64,000 bases of DNA, taken from contig JAITYX010000102.1 in the NCBI GenBank assembly GCA_021018815.1, positions 62,001 through 126,000 on the forward strand. The letters run 5' to 3'. Shown piece after piece: positions 22,909-33,236 of the stretch. Source of the DNA: Talinum fruticosum. Its lineage: Eukaryota > Streptophyta > Magnoliopsida > Caryophyllales > Talinaceae. Each line of letters opens with the position of its first letter. The first letter of the stretch is position 1. A program made the position numbers and the translations under genes. The notes below the pieces were generated by a model. That model made no database searches, was not told the DNA's origin, and saw only the letters and a list, made by a program, of their open reading frames with translations.

Positions 22909-23450
22909 AGGTAGGAGAGTAAGAGTCAAACTTAGGTTTTTGAAATGCAACATTTAATTGCACTTACTCTTGGCATGTGGCCAAGTAAGAACGAATACTA
23001 AAAAGGTGATCTAAGCCTTGACAATATGAACATGAAACCAAAGAAGTATGGAAAGATTGAGGTTGAACGGTTAACCCCCTTATCATATTTTCGAGTGCAA
23101 GCAACTTTAGACTCAAGGTGACTTACATCAAAATTGAAATGAATGCCCTCTTTTGCACCACTAATCCTAGAATTTAGACTTTCATCTCTAGTGATGCTTC
23201 CCACTCGCACGACTTCTAAAAAGAAAACCACACCGACACATAGACTCTAACATGGTCCTAGTCTATTGGTCAAAACTCCTTCAGTAAACAATTTGGCAAA
23301 GATGCCACTATTCTAAATCATGGTGGGGACATTGAACCAACAAACTCTTAAATCTTTCAAAATAATTCCAAAATGGTTCTTTATCCAACTGAATAAATTG
23401 AGTAATTTTATTCCTTAGCTTCACAGCTTTTGCTATTCGTGAAATATTTT
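22909..23450 (-). pseudogene. Ty3/gypsy gag, N-terminal and middle part (G1)
   Basis: Continuation of G1 gag upstream of the giant-LTR insertion. On the minus strand a TRDESLNSRISGAK segment and an FDVSHLESKV segment (about 23165-23080) match G2 at 54700-54600, and a CxxC-type remnant follows. These correspond to the C-terminal half of plant gypsy gag, which ends in a zinc knuckle. Stops and frame changes are present throughout. The first gag residues upstream of 23450 are not clear. Confidence 0.65.
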
Positions 23451-24221
23451 CTCAAAAACATTTTAACAAAATCATCCTAACTAGAAATAGGGTTAGTAAT
23501 TCTCAAAAAAAAAAAAAAGAAATAGAGTTAGTAGTTAAACTATACATTCATCTTTCAAAGCAAAAGGAATTAATCTCATTCTTATTTCATCATAGGAGAT
23601 ATTAGAAAAATGCATCATAGAAATCACTTCATCAAATTCCATCAAAAACATATATGCATCTGTAGAACCATGAAAATTGTGGGGCATCTAAATATAATGT
23701 TGTTCAATTAGAAAAGTTACTCAAGTTTTTCTCCTAGGAGGATAAAAAGATTGCTCAAGTTTTTCTCACATGGCCTAAATTTAGTCAATTTTTCTTGATT
23801 AAGTTTGGGTTCTATTTCAATTGGAAATTCAATTCTAATAAATCTTCTTTTAGATTCCCTAACCCAACAGTTCGCACGTTAAACAACCCCACAAATATAT
23901 TTTTGGTCTTTTGGTTTTTCTAATTTTTTTTTTAGAAACAAAACAACTAAAACAAAAACAAAAATTAAGACAAATTTAAACTAAGACATAAAACAACTAA
24001 CACTAACACTAAATTAAAAATAATATAAACTAACTCCAAATAAAACTAAACTCTCTAACTAACTAACTAAACCAAACGAAACAAAAAAATTAGAATTAAA
24101 AATAAATAAGAAACTAAGATACTGAGCCAAAATATGAATCGAAATAGAAACTAAAATTTAAACTAAGACTCAAACAAAAATTCAAAGATTTGATTTACAA
24201 CCTAATTTTAATTAACACCAT
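23451..24221 (-). other. G1 5' internal region
   Basis: Between gag and the primer site: degraded N-terminal gag (23270-23850) and an A-rich, non-coding leader (23900-24220). No counterpart lies inside the window, because G2 is interrupted by Sirevirus S1. Confidence 0.5.
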
Positions 24222-24239
24222 CTCTCGGCAACAACGCCA
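24222..24239 (-). other. G1 primer-binding site
   Basis: On the minus strand TGGCGTTGTTGCCGAGAG. It resembles TGGCGCCGTTGCCGGGG, a primer site widely used by plant Ty3/gypsy elements such as Athila. It lies three bases from the LTR end. Confidence 0.75.
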
Positions 24240-24754
24240 TTTTGTTGGAGTGAATTTGAAGAATTAGAACTGAAAATTAAAGAAGAGGACTTCGAGTCGT
24301 GGATTCCGGCTTGTCACGCCATTGCCCTTCCGTCCGGCCTCCCCACACTTCCTATCTTCTCCTTCTTTTAAAGCCTTGATCTCCTTCCCTTCCTTATGCC
24401 CATGCCTTATTGTGGATAAAAGTTGCAGGATTAGAGTTTGATTCGGTTTCGGATTCAATTGCGGCAGCTAGATGGAGTTTGAGTGTAGAAGGAGTCTTAG
24501 GGTAGCGAGAGAAGGATAAAGAGGGTGAGAGAGAGAAAGACGTGCATACACGGGATTTCGGCAAGTAGAAGAGGATCGAAGAGTGGCTTCATGGCCGGTA
24601 GGGCAACGAGAGGATAAAGAGCATGAAGGGTTAGGGTTTCGGAGGTAGGGACCGAAGAAGAGAGGAAGGGGGTAATGTTATGGCAATTGGTTTGAAACGG
24701 GAGCTAGGGTTTCTTAAGAGGTGTAGAGAGAGAGAGAGGTTGAGAAAAGAGATG

Positions 24755-26231
24755 TGAAGACTCGGACTACGAATTTATATCATTTTGAGTACTATCAAGG
24801 ACTCGAGTACAACCCTCATCCTTCCTAAGTTTTGATTACAAGTCATTACGAGTAATATAGAAACTATTGCATATGTTTTCATTTGATTCCGACTGACTCG
24901 GAATACACATTCTTGTTCATCAACTCACATTGATATTTCCGAGTCACTCGGACACTACTTAGATTTATCGCATGTTCAAATAATCTCTCTAACACTTCTA
25001 ATCTAAGTTCGACTTCATATTCCGAGCTAAAGTGAATTACGACGTTAATTCATCTTTCTAAGTCGACATGTTTGTTCGAGAATTCTTTATCTAGAATAAG
25101 TACTTACACTCGATATTTTCTTTATAACTTGATATTTTCTAAGACCGACTCGGATGGAATTTGAGTATAATGAATATTAGACTGAGAAAATTCCACTCCT
25201 CTAGGCCTAAGATAATTTTGCACTTAATTATTTTAATTAAATTATTATCTATGCCTAATCTTAGACCAAAGTATTTTATACTTTGAGAACCAAAATTGTT
25301 TACTTTTGTAGGTTATCTAAACAAGGTTATCCTATTTTTGAATTACAAAAGTAATCGGCTTCAAGTCGTCAATCACCGACGACACAAGGCTTTTCTATTT
25401 TTGAACAAGGCTCGGACCACGTGTCGGGGTTGTCCGTTTCCAAAACTAGAAATCTTCAATGATAAGCTCAACGGTGGTTTCCACCTTCCTTTCGAGACAC
25501 CACCAGCTAATTGGAACAACTTTTGGAGTCAAGAGCCATTGCACAACGTTCACATCTCAACGGATCTTTTCGAGCGATTCGGAAGAACCGTTATAACGGT
25601 CACAAAGGACTTCTATTCGGAAGATAGTCACAACGGCTAATCTGCTTGGTCATCTATAAATAGAAGCCACTTCACAAGACTTGAAGATTGCTTGAGCACA
25701 TTGCTTGAAATTATATCTCTTTGTATAATACTCACTCAATCTTCTATTTACAACTCATAGCTTGTAATTCATACTTTCTAAGTTGTAAAGTCTTGTAATC
25801 AGTCACATACTCCTTCTTACTTTTTAAGTAAGGTCCCTTGGCTGAGATATAAGGGTTAACTCAGCTCAGTTGTCCCTACTATAAAGGTTACCTCGGTTAG
25901 GAAGTACTAGATCGGATAAGGGAACTTCGAGTTTAGGAAAACTCTATAAGGAATTGTTGAAGGGAGCAATTCTGGTTGAGTCGATCTGCTGTATTTTGTG
26001 GATTCAAAATAGTGGATTTGAGTTGGTGCTTGGACTAGCATTGGCCGTGGTTTTCTACCCCAAAAGGGTTTGCACGTACATTTGAGTTCACACTCTTCGA
26101 GTTCAATCTAGACTCGGATTGTCTTGATTATTCTTTTCAAGCTTTAATCTTCCAAGTTTGTTAAAATTTCCTCATCACCCTATTCATCCCCCACACTAGG
26201 GTGACTAAGACCCTCCAAGAGCAAACCTTCA
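24755..26231 (+). repeat. Solo Sirevirus LTR with TSD AGATG
   Basis: 1,477 bp beginning TGAAGACTCGG and ending GCAAACCTTCA, flanked by AGATG at 24750-24754 and 26232-26236. The same LTR is found at 38089-39355, 52328-53914 and 54867-56355. The joined flanks match the uninterrupted gypsy LTR near 50275. A clean target duplication and no internal sequence indicate LTR-LTR recombination. Confidence 0.95.
25654..25663 (+). promoter_or_regulatory. Sirevirus LTR TATA box
   Basis: CTATAAATAG about 900 bp into the LTR. The same box is conserved at 53247-53256 and 55773-55782 and is damaged (ATATAAACG) near 38991. Confidence 0.75.
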
Positions 26232-26537
26232 AGATGGATAAGGGGATTAGATTTTTGGTTGGTCATGAGGAGACAAAGGTGAGGCTTCAAGTGAAGGAGG
26301 GTAAGGCTGATTTTTTCGACTGAACCAAAAAGGGGAAGAACGGGCAGGGGTTTTGGGCTCGGTTTGGGCCAACCGTGAATGAACGATCTCTACCCTCAAT
26401 ATTCAGTTCTTTGTATTATTTTTCGGATAATTCCATACTTCCTATAAAAATAAATTACTTAAATTAAAAATCCTAAATTAATAATTATTACGAATAAAAT
26501 AAGATGTAAAAGGGTATAAAAATTATCATAATTTTGC

Positions 26538-27139
26538 ATATACATTTCATAAGCTTAGCAAAACCTGTTCAAAATTTGTATATAACAAGTTGTCCAAGGT
26601 GGCGGTACTTGCATAAATGTGCGTATAGCGCTAAGGATGTTAGCTTGGAATATATAGGTTTTTTAATTGTCCATGTGCGACAATTTGAGAATAATATGAT
26701 AATAGGTTGTGTGGCTAATATAAATCATATCACACATTTGAAAAATATCACGGTACTCATTTCCCCTCGTGTTTTTCGGGTGCAATTATGATGACGACGG
26801 ATTTGATGTGTATATCCTTACTTATTTTACTATACAATTAAGTAAGGATATACACATTAGCCATTTTGTCTTCGTATGTTTTACTTAAAGTACTAAGGGA
26901 AATGCTACCGGAATTTTATCAAATTTATGATAGACTTTGCTACACAGTCTTGGGTCATATTATTCTTGAATGAGTTTAGCACCATCTATCCCCGAAGAAT
27001 GATATTAGGCTCATGTCATATTATTTAGCATAATAATTTAACGATGAAAGTACGTACTTTTGGAGTATTATAAGGTGAATCGCTTCTCGTGTTTAGGGAT
27101 GAGGTGTGGATTGAGCGTGGGATTATAGCAACGGACGAA
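26538..27139 (+). other. CACTA sequence upstream of tnp2
   Basis: Begins exactly where the gypsy LTR stops. It has one open frame (26534-26791) that I do not recognise. The rest looks intronic and includes a perfect 19-bp inverted repeat (26806-26857). Confidence 0.4.
26806..26857. repeat. Short perfect inverted repeat
   Basis: Arms of 19 bases (ATGTGTATATCCTTACTTA at 26806-26824 and its complement at 26839-26857) with a 14-base loop. It could be a tiny MITE remnant or a chance hairpin. Confidence 0.9.
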
Positions 27140-29455
27140 GTGTAGAATATCATGATGGTTTTAACAACTTTCTAGAGACTGCCATCGGACATGCAGCCAA
27201 ATTCGGAGAATAGTCCATATTATGTCCGTGTATATGGTGTTTTAACTCCTCAAGATTGAGCCCTAAGGTTGTAAAAGGTCACCTATTTCAACATGGATTT
27301 GACACATCTTATAAGGTATGTGTATGGCATGGGGATAAGGAGTTTGTGAATAATAACATAGGAGAAGAAGAAGGGCATGATGAAAATAAAGCTAGTATGA
27401 AATTAGAAGATCGAGTCGAAGATCGGGTTAGTGAAGTAGAAGGTCAATTAGTTGATTAACATGTATTGGAGCAATTGTTAGCTGATTTGGAGAAGCCTCT
27501 ATACTCGGGGTGTGATAAATATACATGCTTATTAGTCTGTGTTGAGTTTGATGAGCTTAAAAACAACTAATGGTTGGAGTGACAAAAGTTTACGTACTTG
27601 CTAAGTGTGCATAAAGATATACTCCAAGAAGGCAATGTAGTTCCTAGTTGTACATATAAGGTAAAGAGGATGTTGTATCCTATGGGCCTAGGGTATAAGA
27701 AGATACATGCCCGCCTCAACAATTGCATGTTGTACCAAAAAGAACATGCACATAGACACTAATGTCTTAAATGTTGTGTACCTCGATATAAAATAGAAAA
27801 CATCGATGGAGAGAGTACTCGAGGGACCTCCTTGCAAAGATGTTATGGTATTTATCGATAATACCGAGGTTTAAGCGCTTATTTTCAAGTGTAAATAAGG
27901 CCAACAACTTGACGTGGCATGCCAACTAAAGAATCTCTTATGACAAGCTATGCACCCTACGGATTCTCCTCGGTACTGGAAGATAGATTCATTGTTCCCG
28001 GATTTAGGTAAGGAGGCACGGAACCTATGCCTTGGTCTTTGTATAGACGGAATAAACCCCCATGGAGACATCGGCAGAAAGCACATCACTTGGCTCGTTC
28101 TTTTGGTTATCTACAACTTACCATCCTCGTTGTGTATGAAGCGCAAGTACATTATGTTGTCAATGCTCATTTCTGCGACTAAACAAACAGGAAATGATAT
28201 AGATGTGTACTTGGCGCGTCTTGTTAAAGATTTAAAGCTCTTGTGGGATGAAGGTGTTTTAATTTTTTATACATACCGTCAAAAGCAATTTACATCACGA
28301 GCTGTGATCTTCATCACAATCTATGACTTCCTAACATATGGAAACTTGTTCGAGTATACCGTTAAAGGCCATAATGCAATCCCCATTTGCCCGGAAGGTA
28401 TGAGCTTGAGCATGGAAAAAGACGACATATCTTAGACACTCGAAAGTTTCTTCCTAATTACCATCAATATCGTAAGAAAAAGAAGGTTTTCAATGGTAAA
28501 ACCGAGATGGATTATGTTCAAACTCCATTAATAGGACATAAAAATTATGAACAAGTGAAGGATGTTGATGTGGAGTTCGATAACCCATACCGATGTCTAT
28601 CCGAAAATGGTGGGTGGAAATACGGATCAATATTTGTTTTTCTTCCATATTGGAAAGAGTTGTATGTGAGATATAGTCTTGATGTGATGCATATAGAGAA
28701 AAACATCTACGGAAGTCTTATTTGCACTCTTTTGAACATACTTGGGAAGACCAAGAATGAAGAGAAAACAATACTCGATTTACATGAAATGGGAATACGT
28801 GAGGAATTAGCACCACAACCAAAGGGGAAGATAACGTACTTTCCTCCGGCTTCTTACACATTGAGTAGAAGGGGAAAAACATTTGTGTGAGACCTTAAAG
28901 TAGCCGAAAGTGCCACGGGGACATTCTTTAAACATCATTAAAGCTGGTCTCGATGTCCAACTATAGACTAGTCGGTCTTAAATCTCACAATTGTGATGGT
29001 TTGATGCAACAAATTCTACCGATTGCTATCGGAGTCATCATGCCAAAACATGTCGGACAATCAATTACAAGACTTTGCTTCGTCTTTAATGCCATATGTA
29101 GCAAAGTCGTTGATTTGTAGAAATTGGATAATCTTGAGTACAACGTAATCATTACATTGTGTCAACTTCAAATGTACTTCCCATCTTTGTTTTTTATATC
29201 ATGGTGCACCTAGTTGTCCATTTAGTGAGAGAAGTACGATTACGTGGCCCGATTTTTTATCAATGGATATATACTTTTGAAATGTTTTTGAAAATTCTTA
29301 AAGGGTATGTTAGAAATCGGCACCGACCGGAAGGGTGCATTGTTGAGGCATACATAGATGAGGAGTGTGTTGAGTTATGCTATGAATACTGCCCCCAAGT
29401 AGGAGTTATTGGTATTCTTAAACATCGATTTATGGGGAAGATCGCTAGGTAGGGA
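27140..29455 (+). pseudogene. CACTA transposase (tnp2/TNPD type), broken
   Basis: Domains in order. A transposase-associated N-terminal domain (about 27150-27340) has KGHLFQHGFDTSY and WHGD. Then comes the start of tnp2 (about 27470-27720) with LYPGC-like, SYTYKVKRML-like and LGYKKIHA text. The core of tnp2 (27950-28435) has LGLCIDGINPHGDI, YNLPSSLCMK, GNDIDVYLA and DFLTYGNL. The end of tnp2 (28400-28890) has SLDVMHIEKNIYGSL and DLHEMGIREEL. DUF4218 (28960-29450) has LCQLQMYFPSLF, YTFEMFLKILKGYVRNR and PEGCIVEAYIDEE. The protein would cut and paste CACTA elements by their terminal repeats. At least five stops or frameshifts are visible. It probably belongs to the same CACTA element as the leader at 1573. 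Confidence 0.85.
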
Positions 29456-30184
29456 AATTGGGCTGACGATTCAAACAATTAGTCGGGATATGAGGGATCA
29501 AGAACATCTTTATATTCTTCAAAATAGTGAGGAAATGCAACCGTAGGAACCACGGCCCGTCCCCCATAAGGGAAGCAGCGGGACCGAGTTTCCCCATGAA
29601 TGTCGACTTTCTTTGGTTTTTGAAGATTTTTTCGAAAGTTGATTTTTGAAAATGGATTTGGGTAGCGGGTGCACCCTTATTAAGATTATTTATTAGAATA
29701 TGATTTTGAAACAATTTGAGTGAAAAGGATGATTACCTATTTTTATTAATCATTTTTTATTTTAAAAATTGAATTTAGGGAAATCCCGAGATGTTATTTC
29801 ATGGTTAGGAAAAAAAGTTAGATTGCATCTTGTCGTGAAGCTCTCCGGCCAAACAGATAAACCTGGCTGGGTCAAGAGCTTAGCTCGGCCTCTAGCCGAT
29901 CCCGGCATCAACCAAGCACCAACCGGAGTCCAGGCACCGGCTATAGGGCTAAGACCGAGAAATCGGTCTCGATCCTATAGTTTAGGTTGTCATAATGAAA
30001 TCCAAATTTAGCTATTTTCAACCTGAAATGTTGAGAAGAAGATTTAGAGAAATGAAACAGAAAATAGAGAGTTGCCATTCAGTTTTATAATATAAAAACT
30101 AACAAAAATTTAAAAAAAAGTAATCTTCCAATCTTTTTATGGAATAACTAAGCCTAAAAGAGGTTTCAAAAGAGACTCAATCGG
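29456..30184 (-). other. Unassigned, probably the rest of LTR family R1
   Basis: Follows the tnp2 pseudogene. It contains a GC-rich patch (29560-29600) and CCGG-rich text (29840-29970). It has no second copy in the window, so its membership in the R1 LTR is inferred only from contact with 30185. No supported coding region. Confidence 0.35.
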
Positions 30185-30801
30185 TCTAAACCGAGAATTC
30201 GAGTGTTCGGAGTTAAAGGTACGAAATAGAGAGGGATGCTCTCCATTCCACTCGTCAACAAACAGGCCTTTACGAGTTTAAGTTGTGAGTTAAAAAATGT
30301 GTTTAAAGAGTCAAGGACACAACATGAAAAGTGCGAAAGTAAATCAAACAAAGCATGCTAAGAAAGCAATAAATAAGGAAATAGGAAGGCGATAAAGAAA
30401 GTGAAAAGAAATAAAAGTTATAGGAAGCGGGGAGGAATAAAAAGTGATTACATCTTTGATCAACAATATGGAAAGCAATAAATCACATAAATAAATAAAA
30501 TCGTACGCAAAATGAATTGAAAAGCGGATCCGGTGCCCTCGGGTTATCCCACCTGCTGATCTTGGATCACAAACTAAATTCGGTAGTGTAACGGCAGGGT
30601 AGTGAGCTCTAAAGAAGAGTGGAGAAGGTTGTTTGGGAATTAGAAAATGTGTGCAATGGTATAACAAAATGGAGAGCGTAGAGAATTGTAGAGAGTCATG
30701 GGAGTATTTTCAGCTTAGGGGACTTTGACTAGCTGAAAAATGTAGCCAAATATGGAATTATTTTGATAGCCAAAAATGAGGGGAGTTTATAGAAAAATTT
30801 A
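30185..30801 (-). repeat. LTR family R, copy R1, promoter-to-U5 part
   Basis: Reverse complement of 46640-47272. Shared landmarks include a TATA box followed by CCCCTCA, the text AAAGATGTAATC, TTCGCACTTTTCATGTTG and ATTCTCGGTT. It ends at the CACTA insertion at 30802 and continues at 44260-45070. On the minus strand TTCTATAAACTCCCCTCA is the TATA region. The class of the retroelement is not certain. Confidence 0.7.
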
Positions 30802-31015
30802 CACTACTATAAGAACCAATTTTTAATACGGTTCCAAAAGACCTTTAACTATGGTTATCGGGCGTTGTGTATGTGTGCGTAATCGTAGATGGGCATTTTT
30901 AACTATGGTTTGAACCATAGTGATAAAACATCTATTACTATGGTTCTAGAGAAAGAACCGTAATAGCTATATCTATTACTATGGTTCTTTCTCCGTAACC
31001 GTAGTAATAGCTACA
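30802..31015 (+). repeat. CACTA left terminal and subterminal repeats (type A)
   Basis: After CACTACTATAAGAACC come motifs of the kind AACCATAGT and GGTTCTTTCTCCG, repeated in both orientations. The first 130 bp match the reverse complement of about 44035-44137 (ATGCCCATCT, AACCATAGTTAAA). Such subterminal repeats are transposase binding regions in En/Spm elements. Confidence 0.8.
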
Positions 31016-31421
31016 ATCATTAAAAAAACAAAGCTCCTTCGGATCTCAAATGTTTAGATCTAAAATAGCTCTGAAATTTTGAGATCTAAAACTAAAAATT
31101 GAGGAAGAGGGCGAAGAAAAACGAATGAAGAAAAACAATTAAGATCTATAAAACTAAAGAAATACACATCTAAAAAACTAAACGAGCGAAGGAATACCAA
31201 AAAAGAAACATCCATAATATAGATTTAAAAATGAATGAAAGTAAACAGTTAGTGAAAAACATCATATATGTATAAAAAATCAAGCTTTCTCTTCTTCATC
31301 CTTTTGTCAAATACTTAGCACAAAACATCCATTCCGCTTTTAATCCTCCTCTTCTTTCCTCTTCTTCATCCTTTTTTCAAACCAAGGAAACCAAATTCAA
31401 TTTAATTGGTAGACCATTTTC

Positions 31422-31990
31422 GTGCGAATCTCTAAAGAAACTCATAGAAGAAGGAAATCAAATAATTATCTCTACCTTGTTTGGGATTTAGACTCCAATT
31501 CAACCTCTCGGAACCGCTGCTCCAATTGTTTCTCTTTCTCCTCAATCCGCTTCTCTTGCTCCTCCAATGCTTTAACCTTCTTTAAACCCTCTATGAACTG
31601 CTTCTCCTTTAACGCCAAGGCATTGCAATGTGCTTCTCCCTTCACGAACTCCAAGGCGCTTTAACATCCGCCTCTTCTCCAATTCCATAACCTCATAGCA
31701 CTTGCTTCTTTTGACCACATCGTCATGAGGCCACCAAAATCTGCTTTTCTCCTATCCCCACCACCGTGAAGCCACCGGATTCGGTTGTTGTGGTCGTGGT
31801 CGTGGTGTTGCGGCTTCGACCACAAGCAAATAGATCCCAATTTAGAGGGCCTTCCATGCATGATTTCAAGAGAGAGAGACAGAGAGAGATATTATGGGGT
31901 GAAACTAGGGGAGAGAAAGAGAGGAAAAGGAGGAGGCGGAAGAGGAGAGAGAGAGATAGAGGAAGCGGTCGAGTTATGAAGTTAGGAGAG
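31422..31990 (-). pseudogene. Captured coiled-coil gene fragment
   Basis: On the minus strand 31654-31472 reads a heptad-rich, highly charged segment (LKEKQFIEGLKKVKALEEQEKRIEEKEKQLEQRF). With a frame change it is preceded by VMELEKRR-type text and a Gly/His-rich N-terminal piece (31861-31661). The composition resembles the coiled-coil part of FRIGIDA-like proteins, and many other coiled-coil proteins would look similar. It lies between type-A subterminal repeats on both sides (30930-31015 and 32040-32230), so it may be a host gene fragment carried by a CACTA element. Confidence 0.35.
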
Positions 31991-32039
31991 AGAGAAACCA
32001 AATTAGGGTTTTTAAAGTTAACAACAAATTTTTATTATG

Positions 32040-32253
32040 GTTGAAGGAGAGAACCATAGTAGTAATAGGTGTTCTCTATTATTATGGTTCTTTCATCGAA
32101 CCGTAGTAAACGAGCCTAACAAACTTTCTGCTATGGTTTAATGAAAGAACCGTAGTAATAGAGAACATCTATTACTACGGTTCTCTCCTTGAACTATAGT
32201 AAAAATTGATAACCTGACGTATTACTACAGCTTTAATTAAAGAATCATACTAA
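32040..32253 (+). repeat. Type-A subterminal repeats, inner side
   Basis: Alternating TACTATGGTTCTTTC and GAACCGTAGTAATAG motifs, ending next to the second CACTA left end. They pair with those at 30930-31015, suggesting an A-type non-autonomous element of about 1.45 kb whose right tip was lost. Confidence 0.75.
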
Positions 32254-32555
32254 CACTACTACATGAATCACTTTTATGACGGGTCTTTAATGACGATTAT
32301 AACGAAAAACCATTGTAAAAAATTATGCGGTGGCATTTTTGTAAAAAAGTGATTTTGTAGTACATATGATGACGGTTCAATGAATGAACCATCATTAAAA
32401 GTTAACTTTCGACCTTAACAACGGTTCATTCAATGAACTGTCGTCATAGGTTTATTTATGATGATGGTTCAATGAATGAACCGTCCTTAAAATTTGAAAG
32501 TTAACCTTTAATGACGGTTCATTCATTGAACCATTATCATAGAGTGACCACAAAA
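32254..32555 (+). repeat. Second CACTA left end (type B) and subterminal repeats
   Basis: CACTACTACATGAATCAC followed by at least five copies of ATGACGGTTCATTCATTGAA-like text in both orientations. The first 60 bp align with the reverse complement of 44190-44256, so this is the partner of the right terminus. Confidence 0.8.
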
Positions 32556-32559
32556 ACCC

Positions 32560-32665
32560 TTGCGGCCGCTACCACTCTCACTCTCATTTTCGGTCTCTCC
32601 ACTCAGTCTCCCTTTAATGTCTCGCTGTTGTCCGCTCATCGTGACTCCCACTCACTCTCTCTACT
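32560..32665 (+). other. CACTA leader (left part)
   Basis: CT-rich leader after the type-B subterminal repeats, cut by Sirevirus S2 and continued at 39356-39475. It resembles the leaders at 1573 and 47412 in composition. Confidence 0.5.
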
Positions 32666-32670
32666 GTCTT

Positions 32671-33236
32671 TGAAGACTCAGCTTTTAACCCTAAGTCATT
32701 ATGAGTATTACATGAAGACTCGGTATAAATCATATCTCTCTTAAGTTTTGATTTTAAGTCATTCTAAGCACTATAGAAACTCTTGTATAAGTTTTCATTC
32801 GTTTCAGGTCGACTCAAAAGCACCTTATTGTGTATCTCATACACCGATGTTTCGAGTCACTCGGACATCATCCAGAACTATCGCATGCTCAAATAATTTC
32901 TCTAACACTTTTATTTTGAGCATCGATCGTGTATTTCAAAGCAAAGAGAATTACTGCGTTAATTCATTATTCTAAGTCAGTTTATTTCTTTGAGAATTAT
33001 TTGACCGGATCAAGTTGTTATACTCGATATTTTATTCTCTCTACTTGATCATCCTTAGGATTGACTTAGATGGAATTTGAGTACATTGAATATTAGACTC
33101 AGAAAATTCCATTCTTCTAGGCCAAAGATAATTAAGCTTTTAATTGTGCTAATTTAATTATTATCTGTGCCTAATCTTGGACCAAAGTATTTTATACTTT
33201 GGGAACCAATGTGGTTTGCTTTTTTAGGTTATTCAA
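32671..33236 (+). repeat. S2 5' LTR, truncated
   Basis: Only the first 566 bp of the LTR remain. The homology stops in GTTATTCAAAC and integrase sequence follows at once. Confidence 0.85.

Larger units (their letters stand above)
8385..26537 (-). mobile_element. Gag-only Ty3/gypsy element G1
   Basis: Minus-strand element. The 5' LTR is on the right (24243-26537), followed by the primer site (24222-24239), gag, a non-coding stretch, the polypurine tract (9767-9780) and the 3' LTR on the left (8385-9766). The only recognisable protein is gag. No protease, RT or integrase is present, so it would depend on enzymes from another element, as described for TR-GAG elements. It carries two insertions: the giant-LTR element (11980-22903) and a solo Sirevirus LTR (24755-26231). 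Without these it is about 6.3 kb. Confidence 0.75.
24243..26537 (-). repeat. G1 right LTR (5' LTR), interrupted
   Basis: The plus-strand left end is TGTTGGAGTGAATTTG. It has a large internal deletion relative to 49174-50595 (text from GAATTTGAAG onward matches 8941 onward). It is split by a solo Sirevirus LTR and lacks its last 10 bases, where it meets CACTA transposase DNA. Confidence 0.75.

Noticed and set aside
25296..25640. 114-codon ORF in the solo Sirevirus LTR, with related frames at 38621 and 52882
   Set aside because: It lies wholly within the LTR, spans the region just upstream of the TATA box, and the frame is shifted or stopped in other LTR copies. Treated as chance.
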